Positions 43,367 through 53,857 of a stretch of DNA of 64,000 nucleotides are shown here, piece after piece (the stretch's first letter is position 1; every line of letters starts with the position of its first letter). The stretch lies in assembly GCF_004135735.1 (NCBI RefSeq), contig NZ_CP012670.1, positions 496,001 to 560,000 on the forward strand, written 5' to 3'. The notes under the pieces were generated by a model. It had not been told where the DNA came from and searched no databases. It saw only the letters and a program-made list of their open reading frames with translations. Made by a program: the position numbers and the translations under genes. This stretch comes from Sorangium cellulosum (lineage in GTDB: Bacteria; Myxococcota_A; Polyangia; Polyangiales; Polyangiaceae).

Positions 43367-44922
43367 GGCCGCGCGCGGTGCTCCCCTACGGCGAGGCGGC
43401 GATCTACCTCGACCTCGGCCTGGAGCGCGCGCGGGACCGCGCGGCGCGGACCCACGCCGCGGCCGCGCTCGTCCGCGCCGCGCTGCCCCCCGGCGCGCTC
43501 TCCGAGGTGGTCCTCGGCGCCGGCACGCTCATCCTCGCCGGCATCGCGGAGGACGCGCGCCCCGCCGTCGACGCGCTCCTCTCGCGCCTCTCGGCCGACC
43601 TCGAGCCGCGCGCCGGCGAGGCCTCCTCCCCGGCGGCGCTGCGCGGGCGCGAGCACGCGATCCACGTCGTCTACGACGGGCCCGACCTCGCGGAGACGGC
43701 CGCCGCCCTCGGCGCCACGCCGCGCGAGGTCGTCGCGCTGCACACGGGGCGAGAGGTCGTGGTCGAGCTGCTCGGCTTCCTCCCCGGCTTCGCGTACATG
43801 GGCGACGTCGCCGAGCGGCTCGTGCGCCCGCGCCGCGCCACGCCCCGGCCGAGCGTGCCGGCCGGGAGCGTCGCGATCGCGGGCGCCTTCACCGGCATCT
43901 ACCCGATGAGCTCTCCGGGCGGCTGGACGCTGCTCGGGCGCGCGGTCTCCGCGCCGCCGCTCTTCGACGCCGATCGCGATCCGCCGGCGCTCTTCGCGCC
44001 CGGCGACCGCGTCCGGTTCATCGCCGTGGCGCCGGAGGACGCCGGCCCTCCGCCGCCCGCCGCGCGGCCCGCGCCGCGCGAGGACAGGGCGCCGCGCGCG
44101 CTCGCGATCGTCGCCGCGCCCCCGGGGGCGACCGTGCAGGACGCGGGGCGGCGGGGGATGCTCTCGAAGGGGCTCCCTCCCTCGGGGCCGCTCGACGCGG
44201 TGACCCACGCCGCCGCGAACCTCGCGGTCGGCAACCCGTCCGGCGCGGCCGCGATCGAGATCCCCCTGGGCGATCTCACGCTCTGCGCGGAGGGGCGCGT
44301 CCTCGTCTCCATCGACGGCGAGCGCCCGCGGACGCTCCACGACGGCGAGGCGCTCCGCATCGACGCCACGTCGCGCGCCGTGCGCTACCTCGCGGTCCGC
44401 GGCGGCGTCGGCGTCCCCGTCCGGTCAGGCGCGCGCGCGACCCTGCTCGCGGCCCGGCTGGGAGGCCTCGACGGGAGGCCGCTCCGCCGCGGCGATCGCC
44501 TCCCGGTGGGAGACGAGGCCGAGCCCGCCGGTCCTCCGGCCGACGTGGGCCCCGCCGGCGCCCCCGCCGAGGGCCCGACGCCGCTGCTCGAGGTCGACCC
44601 GGGCCCGCACGCCGCGCGCTTCCCGGCCGCCGCGCTGGACACGCTGCTCGAGACGCCGTGGCGGATCTCCCGGTGGGGCGACCGGGTGGGGGTGCGGCTC
44701 GAAGGGGGGCGCATTCCGCGGGAGGGACCGGATCTCGCGCTGCCGGCCCCCATGCTCCGAGGCGCCGTCCAGATAGCGACCGACGGAACACCGATCGTCC
44801 TGGGTCCGGATCATCCCGTTACCGGCGGATATCCCGTGCTGGCCGTCGTTCGCCAGGCGGATCAACCACGCCTCGCCCGGCTGCGCCCCGGCGACACGCT
44901 GCGATTCCGCCTTGGGCATTAG
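43363..44922 (+). CDS. pxpBC: Fused 5-oxoprolinase subunits B and C
   Basis: 519 residues. PxpB (about 1-220): PYGEAAIYLDLG, VVELLGFLPGFAYMGDVAER and VPAGSVAIAGAFTGIYPMSS followed by PGGWTLLGR. A Pro/Ala linker of ~25 residues joins it to PxpC (about 245-519): VQDAGRRGMLSKGLPPSGPL, VGNPSGAAAIEIPLGDLTLC, and QIATDGTPIVLGPDHPVTGG. In most bacteria these are separate genes; here one polypeptide. Start and upstream stop overlap as ATGA, so it is translationally coupled to pxpA. Confidence 0.93.
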   Translation: MRPRAVLPYGEAAIYLDLGLERARDRAARTHAAAALVRAALPPGALSEVVLGAGTLILAGIAEDARPAVDALLSRLSADLEPRAGEASSPAALRGREHAIHVVYDGPDLAETAAALGATPREVVALHTGREVVVELLGFLPGFAYMGDVAERLVRPRRATPRPSVPAGSVAIAGAFTGIYPMSSPGGWTLLGRAVSAPPLFDADRDPPALFAPGDRVRFIAVAPEDAGPPPPAARPAPREDRAPRALAIVAAPPGATVQDAGRRGMLSKGLPPSGPLDAVTHAAANLAVGNPSGAAAIEIPLGDLTLCAEGRVLVSIDGERPRTLHDGEALRIDATSRAVRYLAVRGGVGVPVRSGARATLLAARLGGLDGRPLRRGDRLPVGDEAEPAGPPADVGPAGAPAEGPTPLLEVDPGPHAARFPAAALDTLLETPWRISRWGDRVGVRLEGGRIPREGPDLALPAPMLRGAVQIATDGTPIVLGPDHPVTGGYPVLAVVRQADQPRLARLRPGDTLRFRLGH

Positions 44923-45308
44923 GCCCCAGGGCCTGTGATCCGCAATCGCATGTTGATCGTCTGGTGCGCTGCGTCGTCCGGCGCGCGACCATGATCCCGA
45001 TTGCCTCTCTGCGATCGCCCCGGAGCGCCCCAGGCGTCCCTGAGGAGCTTGCAGCGCACGTTTTCTTCGTGAAAGATAAGGTTTCTGCCCCCTCGGTTCC
45101 GGACGCCTCTCTCTCCTCACGCACGTCTCGTCGTGGCCTGGGTTGCTCTGTCCGGCCTTTCGCCCTCGCGTCGCGCCGGGAAAGTCGTGAGTCGCCCGAG
45201 AGATGGGAGCGCCCCGTACGGACGACAAGACGGAAGAGTCGCGCGCCGTGACGATCGGATGAATCTCCAGTATAACGCGAGTGCCTAATTCCTCAGGGGG
45301 GAAGAGAG
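44923..45308. other. Gene-free interval before the FIST gene, 386 bp
   Basis: No coding sequence supported. A TATAAC at 45271-45276 is about 35 bp before the FIST ATG, and GGGGGGAAGAGAG precedes that ATG. A matching -35 is not clear. Confidence 0.5.
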
Positions 45309-46502
45309 ATGGCTACACAGGTATTTGTCGGAGCGAGCTCCACGCCGGATCCGAAGAAGGCTGCCTCGGAATCGGTGGCGGCGGCGCTCCGCGAGTCGGC
45401 GCGCTCGCCGCACATGGCGCGTCCCGCGTTCGCGCTCGTGCTGTCCACGGATCAATATGATGCGGACGCGCTGGCCGCGGCGATGACGAGCGAGCTGCCT
45501 GGTGTTCCCTGGGCCGGGTGCTGCACGGCCGGGGTCTTCGCGGGCAGCCGGCTGCTCCGGCAAGGGCTCGTCGTGGGGCTGGTCGCCTCGGACGCGGTGC
45601 GCGTCGGCGTCGGCGTCGCGCACCCCGTGAGCCAGGAGGGGCGGCGCGCGGGCGTGCTCGCCGCCTCGCGCGCGCTCGAGGGCTTCCCGTCGTCCGTTCC
45701 CGCGGGATGGAGCCGCGCGCTCATCGTGCTGCCCGACGCGCTCACGGGCAATGCGGCCGACGTCGTGCGCGGCGCGGTCGAGGTCGGCGGCACGGGCGTC
45801 GTCTGGGCCGGCGGCGGCGCGGGCGATAACCTCCGCTTCATGCGGACCGCGCAGTTCGCGGGCGGGCGCGCTTACTCGGACAGCGTCGTCGTGGTCGCGA
45901 TCGACTCGCCCTCGCGCATGGCCACCGGCATCCGTCACGGCTTCCGGCCGTACGGCCCCCCGACGATGGTCACCCGCACCGAGGGCACGGTCGTCACGGA
46001 GCTCGAGTACGAGGACGCCTTCTCGGTCTACCAGCGCACCGTGAAGGCGCGGGGCGATCAGGTCAACCTCGACGGCTTCGCGACCTTCGCCATGACCCAC
46101 CCGCTCGGCATCCCCCAGGCCGACGGCGAGCACGTCATCCGCGACCCCCTGCGCGTGGTCTCGCCGGGCGGGCTCTACTGCGTCGGCGAGGTCCCGGACG
46201 GCTGCCTCATCCGCGTCATGGAGGGCGACCCCATCGGCCTCGTCGGCGCCGCGCGCGAGGCCGCGACCACGGCGCGCGCCGCGGTGGCCGGGCCGATCGC
46301 GGGCGCCTTCGTGTTCGACTGCATCTCGCGGTGCATGATGCTCGGCGACACGGTGCGCGACGAGCTCGTCACCTTCGAGAACGAGCTCGGCCAGGGTGTC
46401 CCGGTGATGGGCTGTCTCACGTTCGGCGAGGTGGGCACGCTGGGCCGGGGCGTACCGCAGTTCCACAACAAGACCGCCGTCGTGCTCGCGCTGGGCGGCT
46501 GA
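45309..46502 (+). CDS. FIST-domain sensor protein
   Basis: 397 residues. The FIST_N domain (about 30-230) has [20 protein letters not shown] and [20 protein letters not shown] with [11 protein letters not shown] after it. The FIST_C domain (about 240-385) has [19 protein letters not shown] and [20 protein letters not shown] ending [18 protein letters not shown] domains are input modules thought to bind small ligands such as amino acids. The histidine kinase gene starts 17 bp downstream, so the two are likely one signalling unit. Confidence 0.92.
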   Translation: MATQVFVGASSTPDPKKAASESVAAALRESARSPHMARPAFALVLSTDQYDADALAAAMTSELPGVPWAGCCTAGVFAGSRLLRQGLVVGLVASDAVRVGVGVAHPVSQEGRRAGVLAASRALEGFPSSVPAGWSRALIVLPDALTGNAADVVRGAVEVGGTGVVWAGGGAGDNLRFMRTAQFAGGRAYSDSVVVVAIDSPSRMATGIRHGFRPYGPPTMVTRTEGTVVTELEYEDAFSVYQRTVKARGDQVNLDGFATFAMTHPLGIPQADGEHVIRDPLRVVSPGGLYCVGEVPDGCLIRVMEGDPIGLVGAAREAATTARAAVAGPIAGAFVFDCISRCMMLGDTVRDELVTFENELGQGVPVMGCLTFGEVGTLGRGVPQFHNKTAVVLALGG

Positions 46503-46519
46503 GCGCCGGAGCCCTGTCC

Positions 46520-48379
46520 ATGGGGAGCGAGGTCGATCACGAGATCCAGGAGGACCGGCTGGCGCTGCTCAGCGTCCTCCAGGAGCTCACGGTCGCCGCG
46601 CTCGACCTCTTCGATCCCCACCTCTCGATGGCGCTCTTCCTGGAGCGGCTCGCCGAGCGGCTGAGCTGCATCGCGGTGCTCGTGCTGGTCGAGCCCACCC
46701 CGCGCGCCCCGCGGCTCCTCGACGCGGCGGGGCTCTCGGCGAGCTCGCGCGCGCTGCCGATCCCCCCGCGGACCCCGGCCGCGTGCGGCGGGCCCGGCGA
46801 CGCGGGCGAGGGGCTCTGCCTGCCCTACCCCGAGCTCGCGCGGCCCGGGCTCGTGACGTGGCGCTTCTCGCTGGAGGGGCAGGGCGAGAGCGGCGCCTCC
46901 AGCCTGATCCTCTGCTTCGACGGCGAGCCCCCGTTCGCGCCCCAGTACCGGGGGATGATGAGGAGGCTCGCGGCGACCTTCCGCACGGCGCTCGTCCACC
47001 GCCTGCTCTATGCCCGCATGATCGAGAACGAGCGCGAGCGGGCGCGGCACCTCGCCGCCGCGGAGGCGGGGCGGGCGGCGGCCGAGGCGGCGCAGCGCCG
47101 CGCCGCGTTCCTCTCGGAGGCGAGCCGGCTGCTCTCCAGCTCGCTCAACTACGAGGCGACGCTGGTCCGCGTCGCGCGCCTTCCGGTCCCGTTCGTGGCC
47201 GACTGGTGCATGGTCGACGTCCTGGAGCGCGAGGGGATGCTCCGGCGCGCGGTCGTCGCGCACGCCGATCCCCAGAAGAGCGAGCTCGCCCGCCTGCTGC
47301 AAGGCCCGACGCCGCTCGACGCGGTCCTCCCGGCCGGCGTGGCGCGCGTGCTCTCGACGGGCGAGGCGGTGCTCTGCGATCTCGCGGGCGCGGAGGGCGA
47401 GCGGGCGTCGCGCGACAGCGAGCCGCCGGCCTCGGCCAGCCAGGCGCTCCTCAGGGAGCTCGGCCTGCAGCGTTACATCTCGGTGCCGCTCGTCACGCGC
47501 GGCGCGATGCTCGGGGTGCTCACCATCGCGTCGGGCCGCGACGATCTGCCCTATGGCCCCGACGACCGGGCGCTCGCCGAGGATCTCGGGCGGAGGGCCG
47601 CGCTGGCGATCGACAACGCGCGGCTGTACGAGAGCGCGCAGCGGGCGATCCGCGCCCGGGAGGAGCTCGTGGCGGTGGTGTCGCACGATCTCAAGAGTCC
47701 GCTCGCCACCATCGTCATGAACACGAGCCTCCTGCGCCGGAAGCTGCCGAGCTCGGACGAGTCGGCCGAGCTCAGGCGCCCGGTCGAGCGCATCCAGAAA
47801 TCGGCCGATCGCATGAACCGCCTCATCCGCGATCTGCTCGACCTCGCGAAGCTCGACGGCGGTCACGTCTCGATCCAGCCGGTGGCGCACGACGTGGCCG
47901 GCCTCGTGAGCGACGCCCTCGAGCTTCTGCGGGAGGAGGCGGCGGAGAAATCGCTGCGCCTCGAGCAGGGCATCGAGCTCGGCGTGGAGCGGGCGCTCTG
48001 CGATCGCGACCGGATCCTGCAGGTGATCGCGAACCTCGTCGGCAACGCGATCAAGTTCACGCCCGCGGGCGGCGAGATCACCCTCCGGGCCCAGCCGTGG
48101 GGCAGGGAGGTGCTGCTCTCGGTGCGCGACACGGGCCCGGGCATCCCCGAGGATCAGCGGTCGAGGATCTTCGAGCGTTACTGGCAAGCGAAGGAGACCG
48201 CCCACCAGGGCACGGGGCTCGGCCTCTCGATCGCGAAGGCGCTCGTCGAGGTACACGGCGGGCGGATCTGGGTGGAGAGCGAGGTGGGCGAGGGGAGCAC
48301 GTTCTTCTTCACGCTGCCCATGGCCGAGCCCGCGGGCGCGACCGCGGGAGTCGCGACGGGCCCGCGCCTCGGCGCCTGA
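46520..48379 (+). CDS. GAF-domain histidine kinase
   Basis: 619 residues, no transmembrane segment. A sensory region of ~170 residues, a helical linker (about 165-200), and a GAF domain (about 200-375, [40 protein letters not shown]) lead to HisKA with His389 in [16 protein letters not shown]. The ATPase domain has [31 protein letters not shown] and [20 protein letters not shown]. No response regulator adjoins, so it is an orphan kinase. Cytoplasmic, probably reporting FIST/GAF ligand state. Confidence 0.93.
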   Translation: MGSEVDHEIQEDRLALLSVLQELTVAALDLFDPHLSMALFLERLAERLSCIAVLVLVEPTPRAPRLLDAAGLSASSRALPIPPRTPAACGGPGDAGEGLCLPYPELARPGLVTWRFSLEGQGESGASSLILCFDGEPPFAPQYRGMMRRLAATFRTALVHRLLYARMIENERERARHLAAAEAGRAAAEAAQRRAAFLSEASRLLSSSLNYEATLVRVARLPVPFVADWCMVDVLEREGMLRRAVVAHADPQKSELARLLQGPTPLDAVLPAGVARVLSTGEAVLCDLAGAEGERASRDSEPPASASQALLRELGLQRYISVPLVTRGAMLGVLTIASGRDDLPYGPDDRALAEDLGRRAALAIDNARLYESAQRAIRAREELVAVVSHDLKSPLATIVMNTSLLRRKLPSSDESAELRRPVERIQKSADRMNRLIRDLLDLAKLDGGHVSIQPVAHDVAGLVSDALELLREEAAEKSLRLEQGIELGVERALCDRDRILQVIANLVGNAIKFTPAGGEITLRAQPWGREVLLSVRDTGPGIPEDQRSRIFERYWQAKETAHQGTGLGLSIAKALVEVHGGRIWVESEVGEGSTFFFTLPMAEPAGATAGVATGPRLGA

Positions 48380-48496
48380 CGAGATAACGATGAGCAGGGC
48401 CGCCGTCGGGCCGCGCGATCGATCTGCCCTGGGGAAAATACCTCTTCCTCGTGGCGTCCTTGGCGGGCCAATCCCTCGATCGCTATACCTACCGCG

Positions 48497-50455
48497 ATGA
48501 AGGACGCCGGGAACGACAAGGGCAAGGCGGAGCCGACCCAGGTTCGGGCACAGGAGGACGAGAGGGAGCTCGTGCGGGCCGCCTTGCGGCTGCTGGGCAT
48601 CCGCAACCTGGTGCTCGCGATCCACGATCCGAGCTTTCCGTCCGACGACGCGGAGGACATCGGGCGCGGCTCCCCTTACACCGAGGGGGGGCGCCGATTC
48701 CTCCGCTTCGCTCGCGATCTCGGGTTCAACGGGATCCAGCTCGGGCCCCAGGGGGAGACGTCCGCGGACAACGCATCTCCCTATGACGGCACCATCTTCT
48801 CGCGGAGCACGCTGTCGATCGCGCTCGCCCGGCTCACGGAGGACGGCCCCTGGGGCGCGCTCCTCCGCCCCGAGTCGCTGGCGAAGATCGTCGCCGGGAA
48901 GCCCGGCGGCCGCGAGGGGCGCGCGCTGCACGGCTATGCGCACCGCGCGCAGCGCGCCGCGCTCCGGGAGGCGTTCGCGGCGTTCGTCGAGCGGCGGGGG
49001 CGCGGCGAGCTCGCGCCGCTCGCGGCGCGCCTCGACGCGTTCAAGAAGCGGAGCGCGGCGTGGCTCGAGCGGGACGCGCTCTACGCGCCGCTCTGCGCGG
49101 AGCACCGGAGCGGCTCGTTCCACGGCTGGGCCGGCGAGCCGGACCTGGATCGCCGCCTGTTCGCGCCTGGCCCCGGCGAGGTGGTCGCGTGCGAGGAGCG
49201 AAGGAGAGAGCTCCTCGACCGGCACCGCGACGAGGTGGAGCTCTACGCCTTTTGCCAGCTCGTGGCGCACGAGCAGCACGCGGCGCTCCGGACCGTGACG
49301 GCCGAGCTCGGGCTCAAGCTCTACGGTGATCTGCAGATCGGTTATTCGCCCCAGGACGCCTGGGCCCATCAATCGGTCTTCCTGAAAGGCTATCTGATGG
49401 GGGCGCCGCCGAGCCGGACCAACCCGGAGGGCCAGGTGTGGAATTACCCTGTCCTGGATCCGGCGCAGTACACGGGCGCCTCCGCCGGCGCGCTCGCGCT
49501 CGTGCGGGCGCGGATGGACAAGATGTTCGACGAGTTCGACGGGGTGCGCATCGACCACCCGCACGGCCTGGTCTGCCCGTGGGTCTACGTCGCCGACGCC
49601 CCCGATCCGCTCCGCGCCGTGCAGGGCGGCGCGCGGCTCTTCTCGTCGCCCGATCTGCCGGACCACCCGCTGCTCGCCCGCTACGCCATCGTCTCCCCGG
49701 CGCAGCTCAACCGCGCCGCGTCGCGGTACGCGGACGACTGGGTCACCTCGCTGTCCCCGGAGCAGATCGGGCGCTACAGCGCGCTCTTCGACGTGATCGC
49801 GAGCTGCGCCGAGGCGCGCGGGCGCTCCACCACGGACATCGTGTGCGAGGTGCTGAGCACGCTCCCGTTCCCGCTCCGGTGCGTCCTGGAGCGGCACGGC
49901 CTGGGTCGCTTCCGGGTCACGCAGAAGGCCGATCTCGACAACCCGAAGGACGTCTATCGCAGCGAGAACGCCGCGCCCTCCGACTGGATCATGGTGGGGA
50001 CCCACGACACGCCGCCGCTCTGGAGGCTCCTCGACGCATGGGAGCGGAGCGGCGCGCTGGAGCGACAGGCGGCGTACCTGGCCACCCGCCTCGCGCCCTC
50101 GCCGGCCGAGGAGGGGGCGGTGGCGCGCGCGCTCGCGTCCGACCCTCACCTGCTCGCGCAGGCCAAGCTCGCCGATCTCTTCGCGAGCGAGGCGGCGAAC
50201 GTGATGGTCTTCTTCTCCGACCTGCTCGGGCTGAAGGAGACCTACAACGCCCCCGGCACGATCAGCGATGACAACTGGTCGCTGCGCGTGCCGCGCGGGT
50301 ACGAGCGATCGTATCCGGAGATGCGCGCGCGCGGCGCGGCGCTCGACCTCCCGCGCGCCCTCGCGCTCGCGCTGCGCGCGCGCGGAGGTGCGGAGTCGGA
50401 CGAGCGCCGCAACCTCATCACCCGGCTGGAGCGCCGGGCCGGCGCGGCGCGATAG
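48497..50455 (+). CDS. GH77 4-alpha-glucanotransferase-like protein
   Basis: 652 residues. GH77 landmarks: LGFNGIQLGPQGETSADNAS with SPYDG nearby, LYGDLQIGYSPQDAWAHQSV, nucleophile Asp353 in VRIDHPHGL, an acid/base Glu candidate in IVCEVLSTLPFPL, and GTHDTPPLWR (His503-Asp504-Thr505). The family transfers maltooligosaccharides between glucans in glycogen metabolism. The usual FRGL after RIDH is HGL here, seen in a divergent bacterial branch. No other glycogen gene is adjacent; the FIST kinase genes are upstream. Confidence 0.85.
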   Translation: MKDAGNDKGKAEPTQVRAQEDERELVRAALRLLGIRNLVLAIHDPSFPSDDAEDIGRGSPYTEGGRRFLRFARDLGFNGIQLGPQGETSADNASPYDGTIFSRSTLSIALARLTEDGPWGALLRPESLAKIVAGKPGGREGRALHGYAHRAQRAALREAFAAFVERRGRGELAPLAARLDAFKKRSAAWLERDALYAPLCAEHRSGSFHGWAGEPDLDRRLFAPGPGEVVACEERRRELLDRHRDEVELYAFCQLVAHEQHAALRTVTAELGLKLYGDLQIGYSPQDAWAHQSVFLKGYLMGAPPSRTNPEGQVWNYPVLDPAQYTGASAGALALVRARMDKMFDEFDGVRIDHPHGLVCPWVYVADAPDPLRAVQGGARLFSSPDLPDHPLLARYAIVSPAQLNRAASRYADDWVTSLSPEQIGRYSALFDVIASCAEARGRSTTDIVCEVLSTLPFPLRCVLERHGLGRFRVTQKADLDNPKDVYRSENAAPSDWIMVGTHDTPPLWRLLDAWERSGALERQAAYLATRLAPSPAEEGAVARALASDPHLLAQAKLADLFASEAANVMVFFSDLLGLKETYNAPGTISDDNWSLRVPRGYERSYPEMRARGAALDLPRALALALRARGGAESDERRNLITRLERRAGAAR

Positions 50456-50617
50456 CGCGGCGCCTGTACCAGAGCTGCCGCCTCACGGCGGCGTGAAGCC
50501 ACGGCGGACGCGATCACCTTCGCAGGAACGTCACGTCGCGTTTGCGTTCAAGCAACAGGTCAGGGCCATCCTGTCGCGCGGTTTCCCCCCGCGCGGTGGG
50601 GGGCCGGCCCAGGTGGC

Positions 50618-52306
50618 ATGCGCGCTCCCAGCGACCCCAACGGTTGGCGGAAATATCGCCCGATCGCCGAGATCGGCCGGGGCGGCATGGCCGACGTGTG
50701 CCTCGCGGTCGCCCAGGGGCCCGCCGGGTTCAACAAGCTCGTCGTGCTGAAGCGGGCGCGGATCGAGCTCTGCGAGGACGCCGAGATCCTCGCCATGTTC
50801 CTCGACGAGGCGCGCCTCGCGGCCCGGCTCAACCACCCGAACGTCGTGCAGACCTACGAGGTCGGCAACGACGGAGAGCGCCTTTATATCGCCATGGAGT
50901 ACCTGGACGGCCAGCCGCTCGGCAGCCTCCGTGCCCGCGTCGGGCACGGGAGGGTGCCGCTCCCGGTCCAGGTGCGGGTGCTGTGCGACGCGCTCGCCGG
51001 GATCCACCATGCGCACGAGCTGCGCGATTTCGACGGGACGCCCATCGGCGTGGTCCACCGCGACGTGAGCCCGCAGAACATCTTCGTCACCTATGACGGG
51101 GTGATCAAGGTGGTCGACTTCGGGATCGCGAAGGCGGCCGACTCGCTGTCAGAGACGCGCACCGGCGTGCTCAAGGGAAAGGTGTCCTACATGTCGCCGG
51201 AGCAGGCGCGCGGGGAGCGCGTCGATCGGCGCTCCGACGTCTTTTCCGTGGGGGTGATCCTCTGGGAGGCGATCGCCAGGAAGCGCATGTGGAAGGGCTA
51301 CAACGACCTCGCGGTCCTCGCGCGGCTCGCGATCGGCGAGCTCCCGAGCCTCCGAGAGGAGGCGCCCGACGTCGACGTGGACCCCGAGATCGAGCGGATC
51401 TGCTTGAAGGCGCTCGCGCCCGCGCGCGAGGCCCGGTATGCCACCGCGGCCGAGCTGCAGGAGGAGCTCGAGCGCTGGCTCGAGGAGCACCCCAGGGGCA
51501 CGACCGCGCGGGAGGTCGGCGCGTTCGCCGCGGGCCATTTCGCGGAGGACCGGGCGCGGATCAAGCAGCTCGTCGAGGAGCAGCTGCGCGACGTCCGCTG
51601 GACCGGGAACACGCCGAAGATCACGCTCGCCGATCTGCCGAAGCTCGGCGCCGGGACGTCGTCCATGACCCCGACCTCGACGGCCCCCACGATGTTCAGC
51701 ACCGCGAGGGCGAGCTCGATGGTGCCCTCGACGGGCGCGACCGGGCAAACCGCGCAGAAGCAGGCCGCCGCGCGCCCGATCCGCACGGTGATCGCGATCG
51801 GGATCACCTTCGCCCTCGCCACGGGCGTCGTGGTCCTGGGCATCGTGCGCGCCCCATCGTCGAGCGACACCGCGAGCGGCGCGCACCCGGCGCCGGCCGA
51901 GCCTCCGGCGGCGACCTCGCCGCATCGGGGGGAGATCAACCTCGTCGTCCGCGTCTCGCCCGCGGACGCGAGGCTGTTCCTCGACGGCGCGCCGCTGTCG
52001 ACGGGCGCCTACCAGGGTCGCCTCGCCAGGGGCGAACGCGCGCACGTCCTCCGCGCCGAGGCGCCCGGCTTTCTTGCTCGGGAAGAGAAGATCACGGCGA
52101 GCAGCGATCTCGTGGTCAGCCTCGCGCTGGAGCTCGCGCCCGAGGCGCAACCAGGGAAGCTCGCCCGGAGCGCGCCGCCGCCCGCCGCGCGGCCGCCGTC
52201 CGCCGCGCCGTCGCCCGCCGCGCCGCCGCCGCCCGCCGCTCCCGTGCCGTCCAGCCAGCAGAAGCAGAAACGCTGGATTGACGTGGAGAGCCCCTACGCC
52301 CGCTGA
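50618..52306 (+). CDS. Transmembrane Ser/Thr protein kinase, HRDVS type, PEGA-like tail
   Basis: 562 residues. Kinase domain at 12-280: IGRGGMADV glycine loop (19-27), Lys45, VVHRDVSPQNIFV with Asp149 but Ser151 where most Ser/Thr kinases have Lys, DFG 167-169, and SYMSPEQA. One transmembrane segment lies at about 390-412. Outside there is a PEGA-like module (VVRVSPADARLFLDGAPLST) and a Pro/Ala-rich end. The layout matches the kinase at 59799. Conserved HRDVSPQN is a hallmark of a large myxobacterial kinase group, so activity may be retained. Confidence 0.93.
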   Translation: MRAPSDPNGWRKYRPIAEIGRGGMADVCLAVAQGPAGFNKLVVLKRARIELCEDAEILAMFLDEARLAARLNHPNVVQTYEVGNDGERLYIAMEYLDGQPLGSLRARVGHGRVPLPVQVRVLCDALAGIHHAHELRDFDGTPIGVVHRDVSPQNIFVTYDGVIKVVDFGIAKAADSLSETRTGVLKGKVSYMSPEQARGERVDRRSDVFSVGVILWEAIARKRMWKGYNDLAVLARLAIGELPSLREEAPDVDVDPEIERICLKALAPAREARYATAAELQEELERWLEEHPRGTTAREVGAFAAGHFAEDRARIKQLVEEQLRDVRWTGNTPKITLADLPKLGAGTSSMTPTSTAPTMFSTARASSMVPSTGATGQTAQKQAAARPIRTVIAIGITFALATGVVVLGIVRAPSSSDTASGAHPAPAEPPAATSPHRGEINLVVRVSPADARLFLDGAPLSTGAYQGRLARGERAHVLRAEAPGFLAREEKITASSDLVVSLALELAPEAQPGKLARSAPPPAARPPSAAPSPAAPPPPAAPVPSSQQKQKRWIDVESPYAR

Positions 52307-52369
52307 CGACCGGCGAGCGCCCTCACGCGCTGCGCGGCGGCTCCCCGGCGCCTCGATCCCCGATGGCGC

Positions 52370-53857
52370 TCACTTCCTGCTCCAGACGGCCCAGGCGCCG
52401 GTCGTCGCCCACCGATCGTCCGCGTCGCGGAACGCGCCGACGTACGTCGCCGTCGCGTCGAAGAACCCGTCGTCCGGCGGGGTGGCGGCGCCCTCGGTGA
52501 GCGGCGACGAGGGCCCGAGCTCCGGGCCCTCGGCGTTGAAGCAGTCCGGGATCCGCGGGTCGACCTCGCGGTTCCCGCGCGCGGGGTCGAGCAGGAACGC
52601 GGCCTCGTCGAAGCCCTCGTCGTCGTCCTGGACCGAGCCTGCCGGCTCGGGATAGGCCAGGTTGTGGACCAGGTTGCCGAAGAAGACCGAGCTCTCGATC
52701 TCGATCTCGCCCGCCGCGTCCCGGACATCGAGCCCTGACTCGAAGCCCGTGACCACGGTATTGAAGATGCGCGCCCTCGTGCCGCGCCGGAGCAATATCC
52801 CGTATTGCTCCAGATCCACCTCCCGGTTCTTGCCGCAGAGCGTGGCATTGTAGATGGTCGGCTCGCTCACCGGGCTGTTCGTGGTGCCGAGCGCGTCGTT
52901 GTCGCCCTCGAACCCGTTCATCTCGTCGGCGAGGGACGGCTCCTGTTGCAGGACGAGGAACTGGAGCCGACCGCGGAATCCATTGTCCCAGTCGAAGCCG
53001 TCGTCGCCGGCGTGCTGGCAGGCCAGGTACTTCGCGTCGACCGTGCCGCCGAAGAACTCGAAGCAATCGTCCGCCGTGTGGCGGACCTGGACATGGTCGA
53101 CGATCGTCCCCTTGCCGACGCCGCCGAAGGTGAGCCCGTTGACCTCGTTGTTGGGCGCGATGGCGAAGCCGCTGTACTCGATGCGCACGTATTTGAGGAT
53201 CCCGCTCGAGTCGTCGACGTCGTCTCCGCCGTACTCACCGCCTCGATCCAGCCCCTCGATCCTGCCGCGGGTCGGGGCGCCCTCCGCGTCCCGGAGGTTG
53301 GCGGGCGCTCTCCCGAGGAGGATGACGCCGCCCCAGTCGCCCCGCTCCCTGAGGCCCTCCGGCAGCGCGCTCGTGAAGACGATCGGCTCCTCCGGCGTCC
53401 CGACGGCCACGAGCTTCGCTCCGGGCTGTATGGCCAGGATCCCTGGGCTCAGCGGATCGCTGTCGCCGAGGAGGGTCGTCCCCTTCTCGATCGTCAGCGT
53501 CGCGCCGGGCGTGACCAGCACGGTCCCCTTCAGCAGGTAGTGGCGATTGCACGTCAGCGTGAAATCCTTCGTGACCTCGCCGCTGAGCTCGGCGACGGGC
53601 TTCTCGGCGGCCTCGCAGGACGGCGCGCTGCCGCCGCCCGAGCTCGTCGCGCCGGGGCCGGGTCGCACGCACGTCGCCTGCGCCACATCGCACACAGACC
53701 CGGGGAAGCGAGCGCAATCCGCGTCCGCCGCGCACTGCTCGGCGCCCCCCTCGAGCAGGACGGAGCAGGCGCCGGCGCAGGCGAGCGCGGCGAAGAGGAG
53801 CGCCGCTCGCGCGCGGCCACGCGCGGGCCGAAGCCGCTCTGGGCGTCGCGCCGGCAT
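52370..53857 (-). CDS. Beta-helix-like secreted lipoprotein
   Basis: 495 residues. Signal LLFAALACAGAC gives a lipidated Cys. A small Cys-rich module follows (CAADADCARFPGSVCDVAQATC), seen in many myxobacterial lipoproteins. The body has repeated parallel-beta-like turns (LTIEKGTTLLGDSDPLSPGI, FTSALPEGLRERGDWGGVIL, DDCFEFFGGTVDAKYLACQH), resembling cell-surface right-handed beta-helix proteins of Bacteroidetes and myxobacteria. Binding role likely; no catalytic motif found. ATG at 53857 overlaps the stop of the upstream gene by one base. Confidence 0.8.
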   Translation of the reverse strand: MPARRPERLRPARGRARAALLFAALACAGACSVLLEGGAEQCAADADCARFPGSVCDVAQATCVRPGPGATSSGGGSAPSCEAAEKPVAELSGEVTKDFTLTCNRHYLLKGTVLVTPGATLTIEKGTTLLGDSDPLSPGILAIQPGAKLVAVGTPEEPIVFTSALPEGLRERGDWGGVILLGRAPANLRDAEGAPTRGRIEGLDRGGEYGGDDVDDSSGILKYVRIEYSGFAIAPNNEVNGLTFGGVGKGTIVDHVQVRHTADDCFEFFGGTVDAKYLACQHAGDDGFDWDNGFRGRLQFLVLQQEPSLADEMNGFEGDNDALGTTNSPVSEPTIYNATLCGKNREVDLEQYGILLRRGTRARIFNTVVTGFESGLDVRDAAGEIEIESSVFFGNLVHNLAYPEPAGSVQDDDEGFDEAAFLLDPARGNREVDPRIPDCFNAEGPELGPSSPLTEGAATPPDDGFFDATATYVGAFRDADDRWATTGAWAVWSRK

